Program-made: the position numbers and the translations under genes
The notes under the pieces: generated by a model
What the model saw: the letters and a program-made list of their open reading frames with translations, nothing else
What the model was told of the DNA's origin: nothing
Database searches by the model: none
Part shown: positions 10,701 through 23,348 of the stretch, piece after piece
How the letters are laid out: each line of letters starts with the position of its first letter
How positions within the stretch are numbered: the stretch's first letter is position 1
Source of the DNA: Bemisia tabaci
Taxonomy: Eukaryota; Arthropoda; Insecta; Hemiptera; Aleyrodidae
Reading direction: 5' to 3'
NCBI RefSeq assembly: GCF_918797505.1
Contig: NC_092797.1
Coordinates: 27,231,372 to 27,295,371, forward strand
Length of the DNA: 64,000 nt

Positions 10701-13673
10701 ACAATCTCCTGAATGTCTGTATCCAATAAAAAGAAATGGGCATTAAAAGAACGCACGGAAAAAGAACCAAGCCTTCAACAACATTTATTACTGTAAAAAT
10801 GCGAGATTGAAACGCGAATGAGAAAAATGGGAATTAATCCACTTGTATGGCAACAATGGTTAAATTGTTTGGCGTTCTGCGCGAGGGGCGGGGCTTTCAA
10901 AAACATACGCGAGCTTGCTGGAACTGAGGGTTTCGAAATGGGTGCGTTTTTTTGTTCAAATGTTAACCAAACAGCATTTCCCAGCGTAACCAATCAGTTC
11001 AATTCATTTCTTTTTATCATCCTTTCGAGGTTCTTGTCCTGTTTATATACTAGCTTCATAGCAAAAATATATTTACCATCCTTGCCTGCTTTATGAGACA
11101 CTGGTATAAAGGAGAATACTTGTTACAATGAATTAGATGAAAAAAACATTATGTAATGAAAATATTAAGACGAATTAATAATTTTACGAATTCCTTGAAT
11201 CAAAGTTTTTATGACGAGGTTTCTGTTATATTCCTTACAACGCAGACCTCTCACTTGCGCATACAAGCAAGGTAATTAAAAAGTAAGTTTGACTTGATCA
11301 CTTTCGAGAGAGTGCATATATTTTGGCAATATTTGAATATCAAAAGAGAAAGGGTAGCATGAGTAGAATTTTGTCGCTTAAAATAGTGTATTTTTTAATT
11401 TTGAATCATAATCTTTTGAATTTCAATCCTAATCATTATTTTAGTCTTTAAAATTAGGTTAAGAGATCTGTAATGATCTTACCTAAAGAATGAACCAAAA
11501 CCAAAAAATCTGTTCAGGAAAATTGGCACCAATGTAAAAATGTCACTGCTCCCTAACTCCAAATAGATTTATTTTTTCTCCGTTTTAATTTTTCCACACG
11601 GAGAAAATTGACGGATGAAAAATATTCTTCCAAGATTGAAACTCCTGAACTACAAAACCAAACCGTTCATTATAGGAGCAACTGGGAACTGGCATAATTA
11701 TACAGACAATCCGACACAAAAGTTAAAAAAATCGGGTGGGGTGACCGGATCCCGAGACATAAGGACAAAGGTAAGGGGCCCGGCCACCAGAGAGCTAATT
11801 TTAATGACAGCGTGGAATAAACACTTGCAATTACTACAAGCGACAGTTTAGTCGTACGCACCAATTTTCTCGGCAAGTCTTCATTTCCCGCTCGGTAATC
11901 GCATTCGCCAGAACGGCACACCGACACCTCGCCGCGCCAGAGCAAACTGGAGCGGAGCTACACCTTAAATGTAGCCTATAATCACGAGGAAGACCACATT
12001 CGCAAAAATGTTGCCAATTCCAGCGCAAACCATAACGGTAAGCACAATCATCTATTTTTTGGACGGTTTCTATTTTCGAAAAGCAAGCTTAGGGAAAACA
12101 CGGCAGAACGAAAAATAATCCGTTAAACTGAATATCCAGGATTCGACTATATCGTGAGAGCAGCCTGCAGAAAAGAAAAATGTGGCTGACACGGCGCGCG
12201 ACGCAACTATTCCTGCTCGAGGGATGACTGTGTTGCATATGCGAAAAAATGCAGGCGCTCTGGCTATGCGTGCCGTTGACACAAATGACACAACCACATT
12301 TTCCGTTTTCGCAGGATAATCTCGTCATTTGTAACACCTACATGTTTTGTCCAAATTAGGGACACTTACGGCAAAAAAAGGGAACGTCTCTGCAGACCTT
12401 ATCATTGGGATAAAAACAAGGTATAACTGATGATTTTCTTAATTATTTGAAACTCTATTTATATACCTTATAGAAATCAATTACTCTCTGACACGAAGTA
12501 AAGTTAGGAATATCGAAGAATCATATGAGTCGGAAAATGCGTTTTTTCATTAGCGATTCTGATGTAGCAAGTCTCCGGTAGCTCAAATTTTTTGAAACAA
12601 CACTACCCAAAAAATTATTTTAAAAGGTTTCTTCACTCTTTAGAACACATTATGAGGAAAAAGTCGCATTTTAACTTCAATGTTGATTTCTGTTAGTTCT
12701 TTTTAGAGAAATACAACGGGAGATTTTTAGACGTTGCGATGGAGACACACGATGTTCGACTTTAGCTCTCAGTTTGATAGCTTAACAGAATAATTTTTCT
12801 TGGTCTGCACTCCTGAAAAGAAAGCTCAGATTTTTCAAACCCGGCATCAGTACCCAGCGCACACGAACACACACACACACCCCAAGATGTCACGCAAAAA
12901 TTAGCACCTTTAGCGAGCAAATTCGCCCTATATCCACGGGACTTGGCCCTTCCCAGTAAAACAACCCATGTCCACGGGCAAACAATGCCACATGGGCCCT
13001 TACTCCAGCCATGAGAAGACGACGCTCTGTGTGGGACGGCGGCGACGACAATAGGCGTATTATGCCGGGCATACTATGCCGGCGACTCTATACTTTGCTT
13101 GACAGAGCGCTTACAGTTCTGCGGCTTATCCTATTGTTTTGGAGAGCCTCAGCCCACCCCGCCCCCGCCCCCACTCCGTCGAGTCAATTTGCGTAATTGC
13201 TCCGGCAATTATTTTATGAATTCCGAGCCCTTCCTGCTTTCCGGAACCCCCGGCCGCCCCTTTCCCGGTCAGTCGGTCGCGGGAAATATCATAACAGAAG
13301 TTCATAGAAGCGGGGAAAAGTTTTCTCCGCGGCTCGGGGCTTAGTGTAGACGGCAGATTAGATTAGTTTCGACAAAATTTCATACCCGGATGGAGAGAGG
13401 CAGAGGCAGAGGCCTCATAGACGCGTGTATTCTGCAGCTCAAACGTCGCATAGTTGGAATACGTAAACGGGGAAATCGAATTGCTTGATCCCATTTATTC
13501 TTCTCAGAATTGGCGTTGCTTCTATATCTTTACCGATTAAAAACAGACTAAAAGAAATCACGATATTCTGTTTTTATTATTTACTCTTATTTTTTCTTAG
13601 AAAAAAAAAAAAAAAACAAGAAACAAAAAACTATCGTTATTATAATATCTGACTCCGTACTATCATAAGAGTA
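7707..13673. other. Long AT-rich non-coding stretch
   Basis: I see no defensible gene here. Short frames such as 8498-8734 and 8747-8980 show no motif, and their starts are unremarkable. The contents are a poly-G run near 10306-10315, a (CA)n tract at 12861-12882, and GC-rich patches at 9820-9880 and 13130-13330 (described separately). No clear inverted-repeat transposon was recognised, although old decayed copies may be hidden. Confidence 0.4.
13130..13345. promoter_or_regulatory. GC-box-rich island (putative regulatory)
   Basis: It contains tandem CCCCGCCCCCGCCCCC (Sp1-like GC boxes) followed by AT-rich CAATTATTTTATGAATT and then GC-rich sequence. No TATA-initiator pair or downstream coding exon could be established. 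It could be an enhancer or a promoter. Confidence 0.2.
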
Positions 13674-13674
13674 A

Positions 13675-13750
13675 AGCGCAACGCCTCAGGCGCGAAGCGT
13701 TTCGGGGGGTTGGACCGCAATACAGTTAGGGGACACACCCCCTAATGATT
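13675..13750. repeat. Cluster of short perfect palindromes
   Basis: Three consecutive hairpin-capable sequences are present: CGCCTCAGGCG (13682-13692), CGAAGCGTTTCG (13693-13704) and TTAGGGG...CCCCTAA (13726-13745). This resembles the denser cluster at 41783-41909. Confidence 0.55.
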
Positions 13751-16211
13751 AAAGATTCCTTACAGACGTTATGGAGCAGAAAATTTACCTACAAAGAAGA
13801 TTTTGAGAATCAAACCTTTTCGTCAAATACAGTGCACTTGCGATTTTCTCAAAACGTGGTTCGTTGATGATTGATGGATCTCTTCTGCTTCATGATGTCC
13901 AATTTTACTATCAATTAAGCGTGGGTAGTCGACGGTCATAAAGATAGTTTAGTAAATTAATATATTTTGTTACTTAATCATCTAGATCAAATTATTTTTT
14001 ATGAATGAACAATCGAATGCACGCGATGCAACGGGTGCAATTATTTAGTAAACCCACGTAGTATGCAAATCGCTCTCCGAAAAGACTGAAGTTGTAAATG
14101 TTGACGACAGTGTGGCGTAGCATTGAAATGAATTTTGAATCTTTCTGATGACCCCATAAGATTTCTCGCGTGGTTCCAGGTAGCAATTGATGGTTTATTT
14201 GTCCGCAATAATATCGTAAGACTTCCATTGAATGAGCATAGAGCACGCCAGATGATTAGGTACCTCTCTTTCAGAATATTAAACATCCAGCGTTGCTGGA
14301 AACAGCAACAGATCGCTTTGCGTCAATAAAAGGAAAAAAGAAAAAAGTACGAGAAAAATTTATTAATTTTTACGGAGCAATCATGAAAAAATAATCACGT
14401 AAACAAATGAAAATGAAACTATGAAAAGAAAATTACTGCATTTTCCAGAGAAATTGAAAAACATTTAGTGCGATTGATTACACGTGCACGACTTCTTAGG
14501 AATCTGTAAGAGTATCAGAAACGCGCAATAATGTATTGTTAAGAGGAATTTCCGCAATTAAAAATTAGACACAGTATTCGATAAAATAAAGACTATTTTC
14601 ATTAAGACCTCCGAGTGCTTTAAAAGTTCATGGTAAACGAATCTGTAAAATTTTTCTGATCGTTCGAAAAATTAGCAGCATTTTTTGTCCAGTTTACGCA
14701 TCTGCCCGCGAAAATTAAGAAAACAAAAATTCTGTGAAAAACATCGTAGGTATACTGAGAGAACATCCAAAACCTGTTAAGCGCCGTCAAAAGTTGCTAA
14801 GATTGTGCATCTATTTCTCTCATTTAATTCAACAGATTCAGATTAGCACTTCGTGTCATGAAAAAGAGACCAAAGTTCAGAGGAAATTTTCTGGTGAAAA
14901 ACCATGAAGCGAAGGTATTTAGGTTCTTTTACAAATAACAATAATTTAGTCTGAATAACATGTGATCCTACTCGTCGGGTATCCAATTTCCAGCCCTCAC
15001 GTTAAATTTGTACGGGTGGTTTCCTATAATTGGACGATGCAAAATTTGACAACCCCGAAACATCCGTTGGTGCTGGATTAAAACCTTTCAGCGGTATTGG
15101 GTCGAACACGGCAAAAATCTCGCTGAACCCTGGAAACATGCCTCATTTTTCCCTCCCTTTTTGAAGGCTTTTTTTCCTTTTTTCTTTTTTTTTTGGAACT
15201 GCATTACTCAGCTCGGCTGTCCTTTCAATCTACACAGCTGCCGAAGAGCCGGCGAGGTCCGGCTATGAAGCTATGGAAGAGCACCGCGCGATTGCCGAAT
15301 CTCCGATCATCTGTCAGTTTCGGGAAAGGGAATTTGAATAAATGACAAAATGTGACAACCCCGGGGAGGTGGAAGTTCCATTGAGCGCGAGCTCCGGGCT
15401 TTTCACATTGATGGATTGCGTTTACACGGTTTGCATTACCGGATTTGAAATGTGAGCCCGAGTAGGGGTTTTTTAAGGTCACATTTTCCGCATGGCCAGA
15501 GAGAAAAATCAGACAGCAACAAGAGGCTGGGACATATACTTTTTCGCAAAGCGGATGGTGGTCGGATCTCTAGAGATATACCGCATATGTGAGTTGTAAG
15601 TACGATGTGCGTGTTTGTTACTCAAGGGGTGGAAAAATTCTATAATTCTCTATTCTCTAATTCTCTATATTCTCTCTATTCTCTATTTCTTCTATTTTCT
15701 TCTATATTTTCTTTCTTCTAATTCTATTGTGGTTCTATTCAGAACCACGAAGTTCCGATTTTGGGCAAATTCTTTTTTTTGGGAGGTTCTGATTGGTTAT
15801 TTTTCGCCATCAGTTTTCTGTTCGTTGGTGCAAAAGATCGCCTACCTCGGTGCTCTTGAGAAGCCGCCATTATCCCACCTCAAATTTGAAAAATAGAAGT
15901 AAAGAAATAATAACCATCGTACAAGGTGGAAAATTGTTCTGGAGGACTCGTTACGGACAAAGAAGTCAAAATCAGAGCTCGATTGATTGATTTAATTCAT
16001 GGATAAACAAATATCGCCTCAGCTTACTGCCGCGATGGCAAATGCATGCTGAGATGAACCCTGAGAGACATGAAAACAGTGCGAACCATGGCTCCTACAG
16101 CAATGCGCTTAGCTCATTTCTCTCATATCCCAAAAGCAAAAGCGTCAAGGTCTCTTGTGATAAGTCCCGCCCATTGCCCGAGTCTTTTGTATGCTATTTT
16201 TACTCACTCAC
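13751..16211. other. AT-rich non-coding stretch
   Basis: No supportable gene. A pyrimidine-rich microsatellite-like tract (degenerate TTCTCTA/TTCTA repeats) runs 15640-15740. The frames at 13992-14329 and 15225-15482 show no recognisable domain. Confidence 0.4.
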
Positions 16212-16330
16212 ACGCCGATCCGTTATAGCCTAGTTGACAAAACCGCCTCATATTTTTGATTAGGTGCGGGCAATAGGCGATCGGGAGTTCGATACCCGAC
16301 GATGGGTGTTACTTTTTAATGGTTGTATTG
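16212..16330 (+). repeat. tRNA-like SINE fragment with A and B boxes
   Basis: TAGCCTAGTTGAC (about 16226-16238) fits a pol III A box, and GAGTTCGATACCC (about 16285-16297) fits a B box, about 55 nt apart, as in tRNA promoters. A full cloverleaf cannot be drawn and no acceptor stem pairs, so this is not a functional tRNA. It is best read as the head of a tRNA-derived SINE. The tail boundary is unclear in the AT-rich sequence that follows. Confidence 0.5.
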
Positions 16331-16423
16331 AATGTTTTAGACTAATCATCAAAAAATAATTAATACTAGATGATAAATGTACGAACATTTTCTCGTGAGT
16401 TAATATGTTAAACAAAAATACTG

Positions 16424-16965
16424 GAATATACCTCCTTCATATAATCAGCCACATGTTCCCTCAAATTAATGACGTTATTTTCTTTTTTCAATAAAGTTAA
16501 TTTGCATTCAACGTTCGTAAGTTAAGCAAAAAGTACCTATTGATACAAATAGAAAGACATGAAAATAGTATGTCTAACATTTCAGTTGTTTTTTTTTTAT
16601 TTATTTTTTGTTTTTTTGTTTTTTCAATAAAACAAATTGACTGGGACTAGAATCAGTGTATCTCTGAAGACAAAAGCTAAGTTTTTTGATACAGAAATAC
16701 TAATATATTCATCCGTTATATAATCAGGGAGATGTTGACCCAAATATTGATGTATATTTTCTCTGTTCGCCCAAATTAATGATGGTATTTTCTTTTTTCA
16801 ATAAAATTAATTTACATTCCACGTTCTTAAAGCAATATTTTCTCCAAAATTCAGCAAAAAATAACAATTTATACCTACGCAAAAAGTAAATAAATAAATA
16901 AATAAATAAATAAAGCGATGACATGAAAGTAGTATAGGTAGTACACATCTAACATTTCAGTTACA
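16424..16965 (+). repeat. Diverged tandem duplication, about 290-bp offset
   Basis: Segments near 16424-16590 and 16716-16965 share ATATAATCAG..., CAAATTAATGA, TATTTTCTTTTTTCAATAAA, TTAATTTRCATTC and CTAACATTTCAGTT in the same order. They are two diverged copies of one unit. An (AAAT)n microsatellite lies in the second copy at about 16886-16914. Non-coding. Confidence 0.6.
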
Positions 16966-18258
16966 TCTATTTGAATGAAAAAAATGGCAACTTAGGAAGC
17001 ACATAGGTCACTTATGATGCGTATTCGGGCATATGCGTAGAGTAAAAATATCATACTTTAGGCCAAAAAAACGAAACTGAAAGTTAAATGCGTTGACTTC
17101 CAAAAACCATACATAATCCAACGAAAATAAATAATTGGTAAACAACAGCTTTCTTGTATGCAAAGAAAAAAAATTAAAAAATGTTAAAAAAGAGATGTCG
17201 ACACAAAATTACATAGCCCCTTCAATTTTGAAGATACTACAAACGAACTGTACCTTAACATTTTCATATCCCAGAAGCAAAAGTTCCCATGACGAATATT
17301 GCTATCGCTAGCGATTGCAAAAACCAACTTGTTATTAATTATTTTAAATTCTATTGGAAACATTGTCATCAATAGAAAGGAATCGAGGTCTGAACGAAAA
17401 TCGAAGAGGTGTAGTGAGAAATTGGTATGGCTACAATGCTACATGTGACCATCCGTATATATATATATATATATATTTTTTTCTTTTTTAATTTTTATAC
17501 ACTCTACAAGGAGATGATCTAAATACTGTGCCTGTAGATTGTTGTTATTTCACCCCCAAAAAAAAAAAATCACAGGAAAGTTCTCTCTGGTAGCAGATCT
17601 GATTAAAGTTTGACTTTTTGGGAGTGTGAAAAGTAGTGCTTTTCCTGGCTTTTTCTTCATTTTCATTTCATACTCATTCTCCACGAAAAAACATCCGTTA
17701 TTAATTTTCAAGCTTACGTGATAAACACATTTCAACTATTCTCCTTTCCTTGACTGAAACCTCTATTGAAGATAGTTCCTTTGAAATCGCTGGTAAGCTG
17801 TTTAAATTGTTCTCGAATATAAGAGATGATGGAATCGGCTTTAACGACATCGGGCAACATCAGCAAAGTTGATCAACTTACCCACCGACCAGGGATCAAG
17901 AGGGCGAGTCATTTTTTATTCGCGAGAAGTCAAGATTTTACGAGAAATATGAAATGGCATCTTTCTAGGAGAAAAGGCAGTATTAGTCTCTCTCCGAGGA
18001 ATAGCGAGGGAAAAAAAGGAAATTCTCGTTGGGATGGAAACGATGTGAAATGAGGCAAGTGCAGAGTCAGAGGCCGTATCTCGAGAGCGTGGCTCGGTTA
18101 GCGGCTGTCATTTCTGCTGTAATTACTAATTACATTCAATATTTCAGCGGCCGGTTGCGGGACCGCGGGCTGTTTGAACTGCGAGAATCAAGACCTAAAT
18201 GAGGATGCCTGACCCCACCGCGCTGAGTCTTCCTACTTTCGGCCGCTTTCGTGTCTAA
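16966..18258. other. AT-rich non-coding stretch
   Basis: No gene supported. A (TA)n microsatellite occupies about 17456-17475. A small GC-rich patch with CTGTAATTACTAATTACATT lies at about 18115-18137, next to GGCCGGTTGCGGGACCGCGG. Confidence 0.4.
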
Positions 18259-18513
18259 CCCCGTCGTGCTAAGGTAGAACGTCGTATGAGCATTCGAGAG
18301 TTGCCGGGTTTCCTCCGATAAAATGTTCAATTTTCAGGAAAATTATCAATATTTTTCATTGAAATTTGCAGACTTTTCAGATCAAATTACAAACAAAATT
18401 ATCTGGGAAATTGGAAGAAAAATATGCACAAATTTTCTTGAAAATTAGTGATTTAGCATAGGATATTTGGCAACGCTTGAAGGCTCATACGACGTTTTTC
18501 CTTAGCACAGCAG
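18259..18513. mobile_element. MITE family C, copy 1 (CTGCCGTGCTAAGG termini)
   Basis: The left end (CCCGTCGTGCTAAGG...CGTCGTATGAGC) and right end (GCTCATACGACGTTTTTCC, TTAGCACAGCAG) are inverted. The internal arms carry TTGCCGGGTTTCC / GATATTTGGCAA. Five related copies occur in the window. This one has slightly degenerate ends and no visible target duplication. Confidence 0.8.
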
Positions 18514-18553
18514 AGCTCTGAAAATCGTAGGATTTCGCTTTTATGAATCCACA

Positions 18554-19213
18554 CACAGTGAAAAAAATCTTGTTCCCTGTAACAAGGTGGGATATTAGAG
18601 AAACCTCATTACGCGTGTTAAGAGTGATCAGTCAGCTGCCTAGCCGCCACGAGTCAATTGATTTTTTTTTATCAAACTTATATGGTTATTAATCCGTAAT
18701 GAGTGAAATAATGTCTCCCAAATCAGGTCATCGGTGAGATGTAGAGTGGTCACCTAACCGACAAGGAGGGGATGGCCTACTGTCTCACCTGCATTATGAC
18801 CTGCTGGTGCTGATGCACAAAGAGAAAACTTAACACCAAACTTTGGTTAGTTGGGAAGTAAAGCACATAATAAACCGCGTTAAGCAAAAATGAACCAAAC
18901 CACGTCGACTATTGCCGAATCGAATTGGGCAATTTAAGTTTTTCCGTGAAAACAGTTGCGCCAATTTTTGGGCAACATTCAGTGAATTTTTTGCATGGTA
19001 CGACGCAAATTCCTTAAAATTTTGCAACAACTTGGTTTCTTTCTGCTAAACGTAGTCCAAATGTCCCAAGTCTTTGGTCGACTCCGGGGTTTCCTAGTCC
19101 CTCCATTGTTTTCTGCGCTAAATTCACCGCAAAGTGTACCAAAGTCAACACAAAATTGGTTTGCGGTTCACTTTCTATATTAACAGGTATCACGAGAACA
19201 AAAATATTTTTAT
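18554..19213. mobile_element. Possible 660-bp element with CACAGTG termini
   Basis: CACAGTGAAAAAAAT at the left and its near complement at the right (ATTTTTATCACTGTG) form an imperfect terminal repeat of about 30 bp. A second inverted pair lies inside (about 18866-18911 against 19025-19070, with GCGTTAAGC / GCTAAACG). No target duplication was seen. The boundaries are uncertain. Confidence 0.35.
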
Positions 19214-21440
19214 CACTGTGGGTTGATTTTAATTTTTCAAAAATGTGACTCCGATTTTAACTTTGGGAAAGAGCACCGGGAGCACTGACAAATGTGAAGC
19301 CTAATCAATTTCCTGTCATAAATGCGTCCGAAACCACACCAAAACGCCTGTGACAGAGCTGGACTCCGTTAGCAAGACAGCAGCGTCGTAAAATAAAACC
19401 ATAATAGGAGCTCCGCAACATTCTTAGGCATATTCGAAAAAAAAACATAAGCTTATACGTCTCGTAGAGGGTAATCTGTTGACACCTGCTACGATATTCC
19501 TCAAAACCGCGAGAATGCAGATCAAATTAAAATTCCGAACTAAAAATGCGTTTGTCGGTGCCCGGGTTCCCTCGACAAACTGAAAAAATTGGCCGCGAAG
19601 AGGCTGGAGCGGGACTCCAGAATTTGTCGTTAATTAAACAAATGGTTCGTAGCACGGAGATAGAGGAGAAATATAATGATACCTACGATGATCAAGAGTG
19701 AAAAATTTTCAATCCGGCTATCAGAGCTGTCGTCCCGGCTCTGCTGATGCATTCTATTGATTGGATTTCGACATTTTTCCCCGTTTTTTTTATCGATATG
19801 CATTGTTTTAATGGGCCGCTTCTCACGTAACAAAGAGTTCAACGTTCATAAATCTCAGGAACGTCACCGCAAGCGTCGACCAATCGAGAGCTTTCATTTT
19901 ATCAACACCTCCATGACAGGGCAGTCGCCCTGGTACTTTACTTTTATTAAGTATTTTGAGCGTTAGGATGGTGCGTGACCGGTTGAGTGAGATTTTAGGT
20001 GTGACGTCATATTGACTTTTTTGGAATGAAAAGCATCAAATTATCCTTACTTTTGTAAAATTTGAGGTGAATGAACAGCCGAGTTCGAAATTGAATGGAA
20101 AACCTCTTTGAATACTCACTAGAAACTTTCATAAAATCAAAAATAAATTATGCTGGCGAGTTCTACTTACTAACCTTATGTTTCTATTAAGTCTCTGTGA
20201 TAAAATTCCTAAGGGTATACCTACTCAAAAAGTAATAAAAAAAGTTTCAAATTTGCATTATTTGTTTTTATGAACTCTAGTATTCACATTTTTGTCATTA
20301 TATACACGTGAAGACATGCGTTTAGAACAAAGCCTTTACAATAAGTGCAGTGATTTTCAAACAGGGCCCGAACATTGAAAGATAAAGTATGCAAGTACAG
20401 GCCAAAAAAAAATCCTAATGTCGCATTCTAATATTTTGAAGGTCGAAAAAATGACTTCCCCAAAATTTGCAGCTTTTCCTTTCCAACTTTCGCTTCTTAG
20501 ACTTCGTCCAATACTCGTCCAAAAAAAAAAAAAAATGCATTTCTGCTTACTTCCATCCAAGTTCGGTCCGAATTCTTTTGATTGCTCGTCACAGTCTCTC
20601 ATAGAGTTTTTTCCCACATCTGTCACCACTCATCATCCACGGAATGCCAAATGGTATCTACTTTGATTCACAGCACAAGAACAAGCTTGAGAATCGCAAA
20701 AATCGAATTTTGTCAGGAGACCTGGATGGATGAATGTGCCGGGACGTAATGTATACTGACACATTTCTCTCAATGCAGATTTCAATAACTCCGGCATGGA
20801 TCGTGGTTGTTGCTTTATCTTCTTGCGCAGCGTGCGCGAACGGTCCATCACTGGGCAAGGTTGCCTTGCCGATCAACGTTAAAAATGTTCTCTCCTTGTG
20901 ACGAGGCAGTGAGAAAGCACTTTGCATCCTGATTCGACGATTCTATTCCGAAAACAGAATTAGGTTTCAATCGGATTCGTCACAACGCATGCAAATTGGT
21001 TTACGATACCGAGCGATAACTATTCGTGCTTCGGAGACGGAATTTTGCCTATTCAATTTTTTGAAGGCAACTTATTCCTTGTGACAGTTGATGTGAGGAT
21101 TTGTAATTGAATGGTGTTGTGCGAAAACTGTTAATGTCCGTATTTCCAGTCTTAGGTTTTAAGGGTTGATAATACTGTTAGTAGTTAGATGCAACCACGA
21201 AAATGACGTTAATACTCTTTTAGGAGTATTTCAATACCGAAATTAGTCATTGCACCACATTCACGATTATACCAACTCTTGAAAAGTATGATTAATATAA
21301 AAGAACTGAAAGTTTGAAAAATGGACACAAGCAGTTTTCGCAGGAAATGATTCAATGACGAGACGAAATTCAAGACGAAATGGACTCAGACTGCATATTA
21401 GAAATTAGAAGATATAAAATTTTGAAAATGTTTTGGAGGA
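19214..21440. other. Non-coding stretch
   Basis: No gene recognised. Mixed AT-rich sequence with a poly-A run at 20521-20534. Opposing short frames at 20357-20666 have no motif. Confidence 0.4.
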
Positions 21441-21957
21441 AAGTTTCTCGGACCCCCTTTCCGCCCCTCTGCGCGGTGGGTCGAGTCAATAAGAGAGGTC
21501 GGACAAAATTCGGAAACTTTACACGCTTATAACTACAATCATACAGAACTGCGAGGGTCTAAATGTGGTTCCATTGGTTTCCCCGTGGAATTTTCTTCAG
21601 GAAGCACCTCTCTTAATTTAAATTTGACGAGCTTCACATCAAAATTTGCAGTTGTAGTCAAAAATTTCATGTCCGACCTTTGTGATGGACCCGATCCCCT
21701 GTGCTCCGTTCGAAGTGCACTGGGAAAAAAACACATTGGATCTGGAGTCCAGACTCTTAAAAAACATCGACAAGAAAAAATACTCTTGATTCAATCGGAT
21801 TTTTGCTTAAATCAAGAACCAAGCCTCTTAATTTGAGCCTTTTGATTTCAGCAAAAATCTGATTGAATCAAGAGTATTTTTTCTTGTCAATGTTTTCAAG
21901 AGTCTGAACTATAGATCCAATGTGGTTTTTTTTCCATTGTGGCTGGATCCGCCTATG
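21441..21957 (-). mobile_element. Decayed GGCGGATCC-family repeat, split by a MITE
   Basis: Read on the - strand it starts CATAGGCGGATCCAGC near 21957, is interrupted by MITE B copy 2 (21718-21939), and continues through AGGTCGGACATGAAATTTTTG to the GAGAGGTCGGAC segment near 21500. A related sequence lies at 25727-25990 on the + strand, and a shorter element with the same ends is at 23349-23603. The left boundary is approximate. Confidence 0.5.
21718..21939. mobile_element. MITE family B, copy 2
   Basis: About 222 bp with CACTGGGAAAAAAACAC at one end and a degenerate complement ending CCATTG at the other. The arms match copies at 7294, 29568 and 32605, including the TTGATTCAATC core. It sits inside an older GGCGGATCC-family repeat. 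Confidence 0.82.
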
Positions 21958-22724
21958 CTGTTAGGATAGGGAAGATAGAAACGAGAGTTTTCGCGATTTG
22001 GTCTCTGGTGGCCGTCTGCCGTCCAGCAGTGCTTCAAGAGTTGATTTAGGAACTCTTCAATTCGTTCATTCGGTTGTTGAAATTTTCATGAGGGGAACTT
22101 GAATTGCTGGGCTGGAGTTGTCTAGCGATCGGTTCCGTCGGATCTGGCATCGCAGTGGGTGTGCTCAACAACAACAACGGCGGCGGCGTGGCCGGCCCGG
22201 CGTGGATCTCCCAAGTAGAATTCGATCCGAGTCGGAGGATGCCCGACAGCGAAATTGATTATTTATTACTCGCGCGATTCGTAATTAACTTCAATCCGAA
22301 TGAATTCGCTCGAAAGCGAAAACTTCCCCGCTTTGTTTATCCCGAGCCACAGATGTCTAACTTTCGAGCCCCCCTGAGCCGGCTCCACGGCCCACCGCGC
22401 GTGGCCCCGCAGCCTCCTTCCCATCCCGCTTTCCTTCCAAGTCGATCCAGCAATTTACGAGTTTACTATGCGTTTTCACCCGCTTTTCCTAGGCTACATA
22501 TTTAGATGTGGGCGGGAGGCGTTGATGGAGAGGGATGTAAATAAGGAGAGAAACTAAACCAACAAATGATGAAGATGCTGTGAGGAAACGGACAAAAATA
22601 GTGGGAAAATTTGAAGACCAGAGCGAAAATTTCTGTATTCCTTCGGTTTAGCCCTTAAGGACTGGTTTATAAAATGCAAGGAAGGGGGTCTGAACTTGCA
22701 TTAGGGGTGTGCCACAGGGTGGAG
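21958..22724. other. Non-coding stretch with GC-rich island
   Basis: GC-rich sequence at about 22130-22460 embeds AT-rich motifs (TTGATTATTTATTA and GTAATTAACTTC, about 22255-22290) that look like homeodomain or forkhead sites. The 133-codon frame at 22104-22505 begins at TTG and reads low-complexity Gly/Asn/Pro sequence, so I do not call it a gene. A regulatory role is possible but unproven. Confidence 0.3.
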
Positions 22725-23172
22725 TTAAGGTGATTCGATGGACGCCCTATTTTGTGTCAGAACGGCATGCAATATATCGCATCAATTGGTTCCATTTTTT
22801 CAGCTACTCGTCATTTTCTCCAATTTTGAGATCGCAATTCTGTTGTCAGGAGACTAAAGCACTCACTTACCAATTTTAACAAAGAAATTCAACGTAATAA
22901 AGGCGCGGTTTGTTTAGAGAGAAAATATCGCATTCGAGTGCAGATTCGATATCAGTATCGAATGCGATGTTTTCTCTCTAAAAAAAACCACGCCTTTATT
23001 ACGTTGAATTTCTTTGTTAAAATTGGTGAGTGAGTGCTTTAGTCTCCTGACAACAGAATTGCGATCCCAAAATTGGAGAAAAATGACGAGTAGCTGAAAA
23101 AATGGAACCAATTCATGCGATATATTGCATGCCGTTCTGACACAAAATAGGGCGTCCATCGAATCACCTTAA
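22725..23172. mobile_element. TTAA-flanked 440-bp fold-back MITE
   Basis: A near-perfect palindrome, 22729-23168, with ends GGTGATTCGATGGACGCC. It is flanked on both sides by TTAA (22725-22728 and 23169-23172). The arms pair over about 200 bp around a short centre near 22945-22955. A TTAA duplication is typical of piggyBac and Kolobok transposons. The GG start leans toward Kolobok-like, but no transposase is present to decide. Confidence 0.85.
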
Positions 23173-23348
23173 CGACGCAAGTTTAAACACGAGATTACGG
23201 TAAAGTCTTAGTTTATAGGGGATACGACCAGAAAAAAATGAATATAAACCACGACTAGACTTGCTCCATTGTTTTGGATTAGTTGCAGTTGTTAGCTTTG
23301 GATTTTGATGAGATTTGTGCCGTGAGGAAATATAAATGGCACAATGAA

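Noticed and set aside
18554..19213. CACAGTG ends as a RAG-like recombination signal
   Set aside because: Although CACAGTG equals the RSS heptamer, there is no nonamer at 12 or 23 bp and no 5-bp duplication; a chance match to a MITE-like terminus is simpler.
22104..22505. 133-codon frame on the + strand
   Set aside because: Non-ATG start, low-complexity Asn/Gly and Pro stretches, no homology recognised; explained by GC-rich composition.
22914..23159. 81-codon frame on the - strand
   Set aside because: Lies wholly within the TTAA-flanked palindrome.
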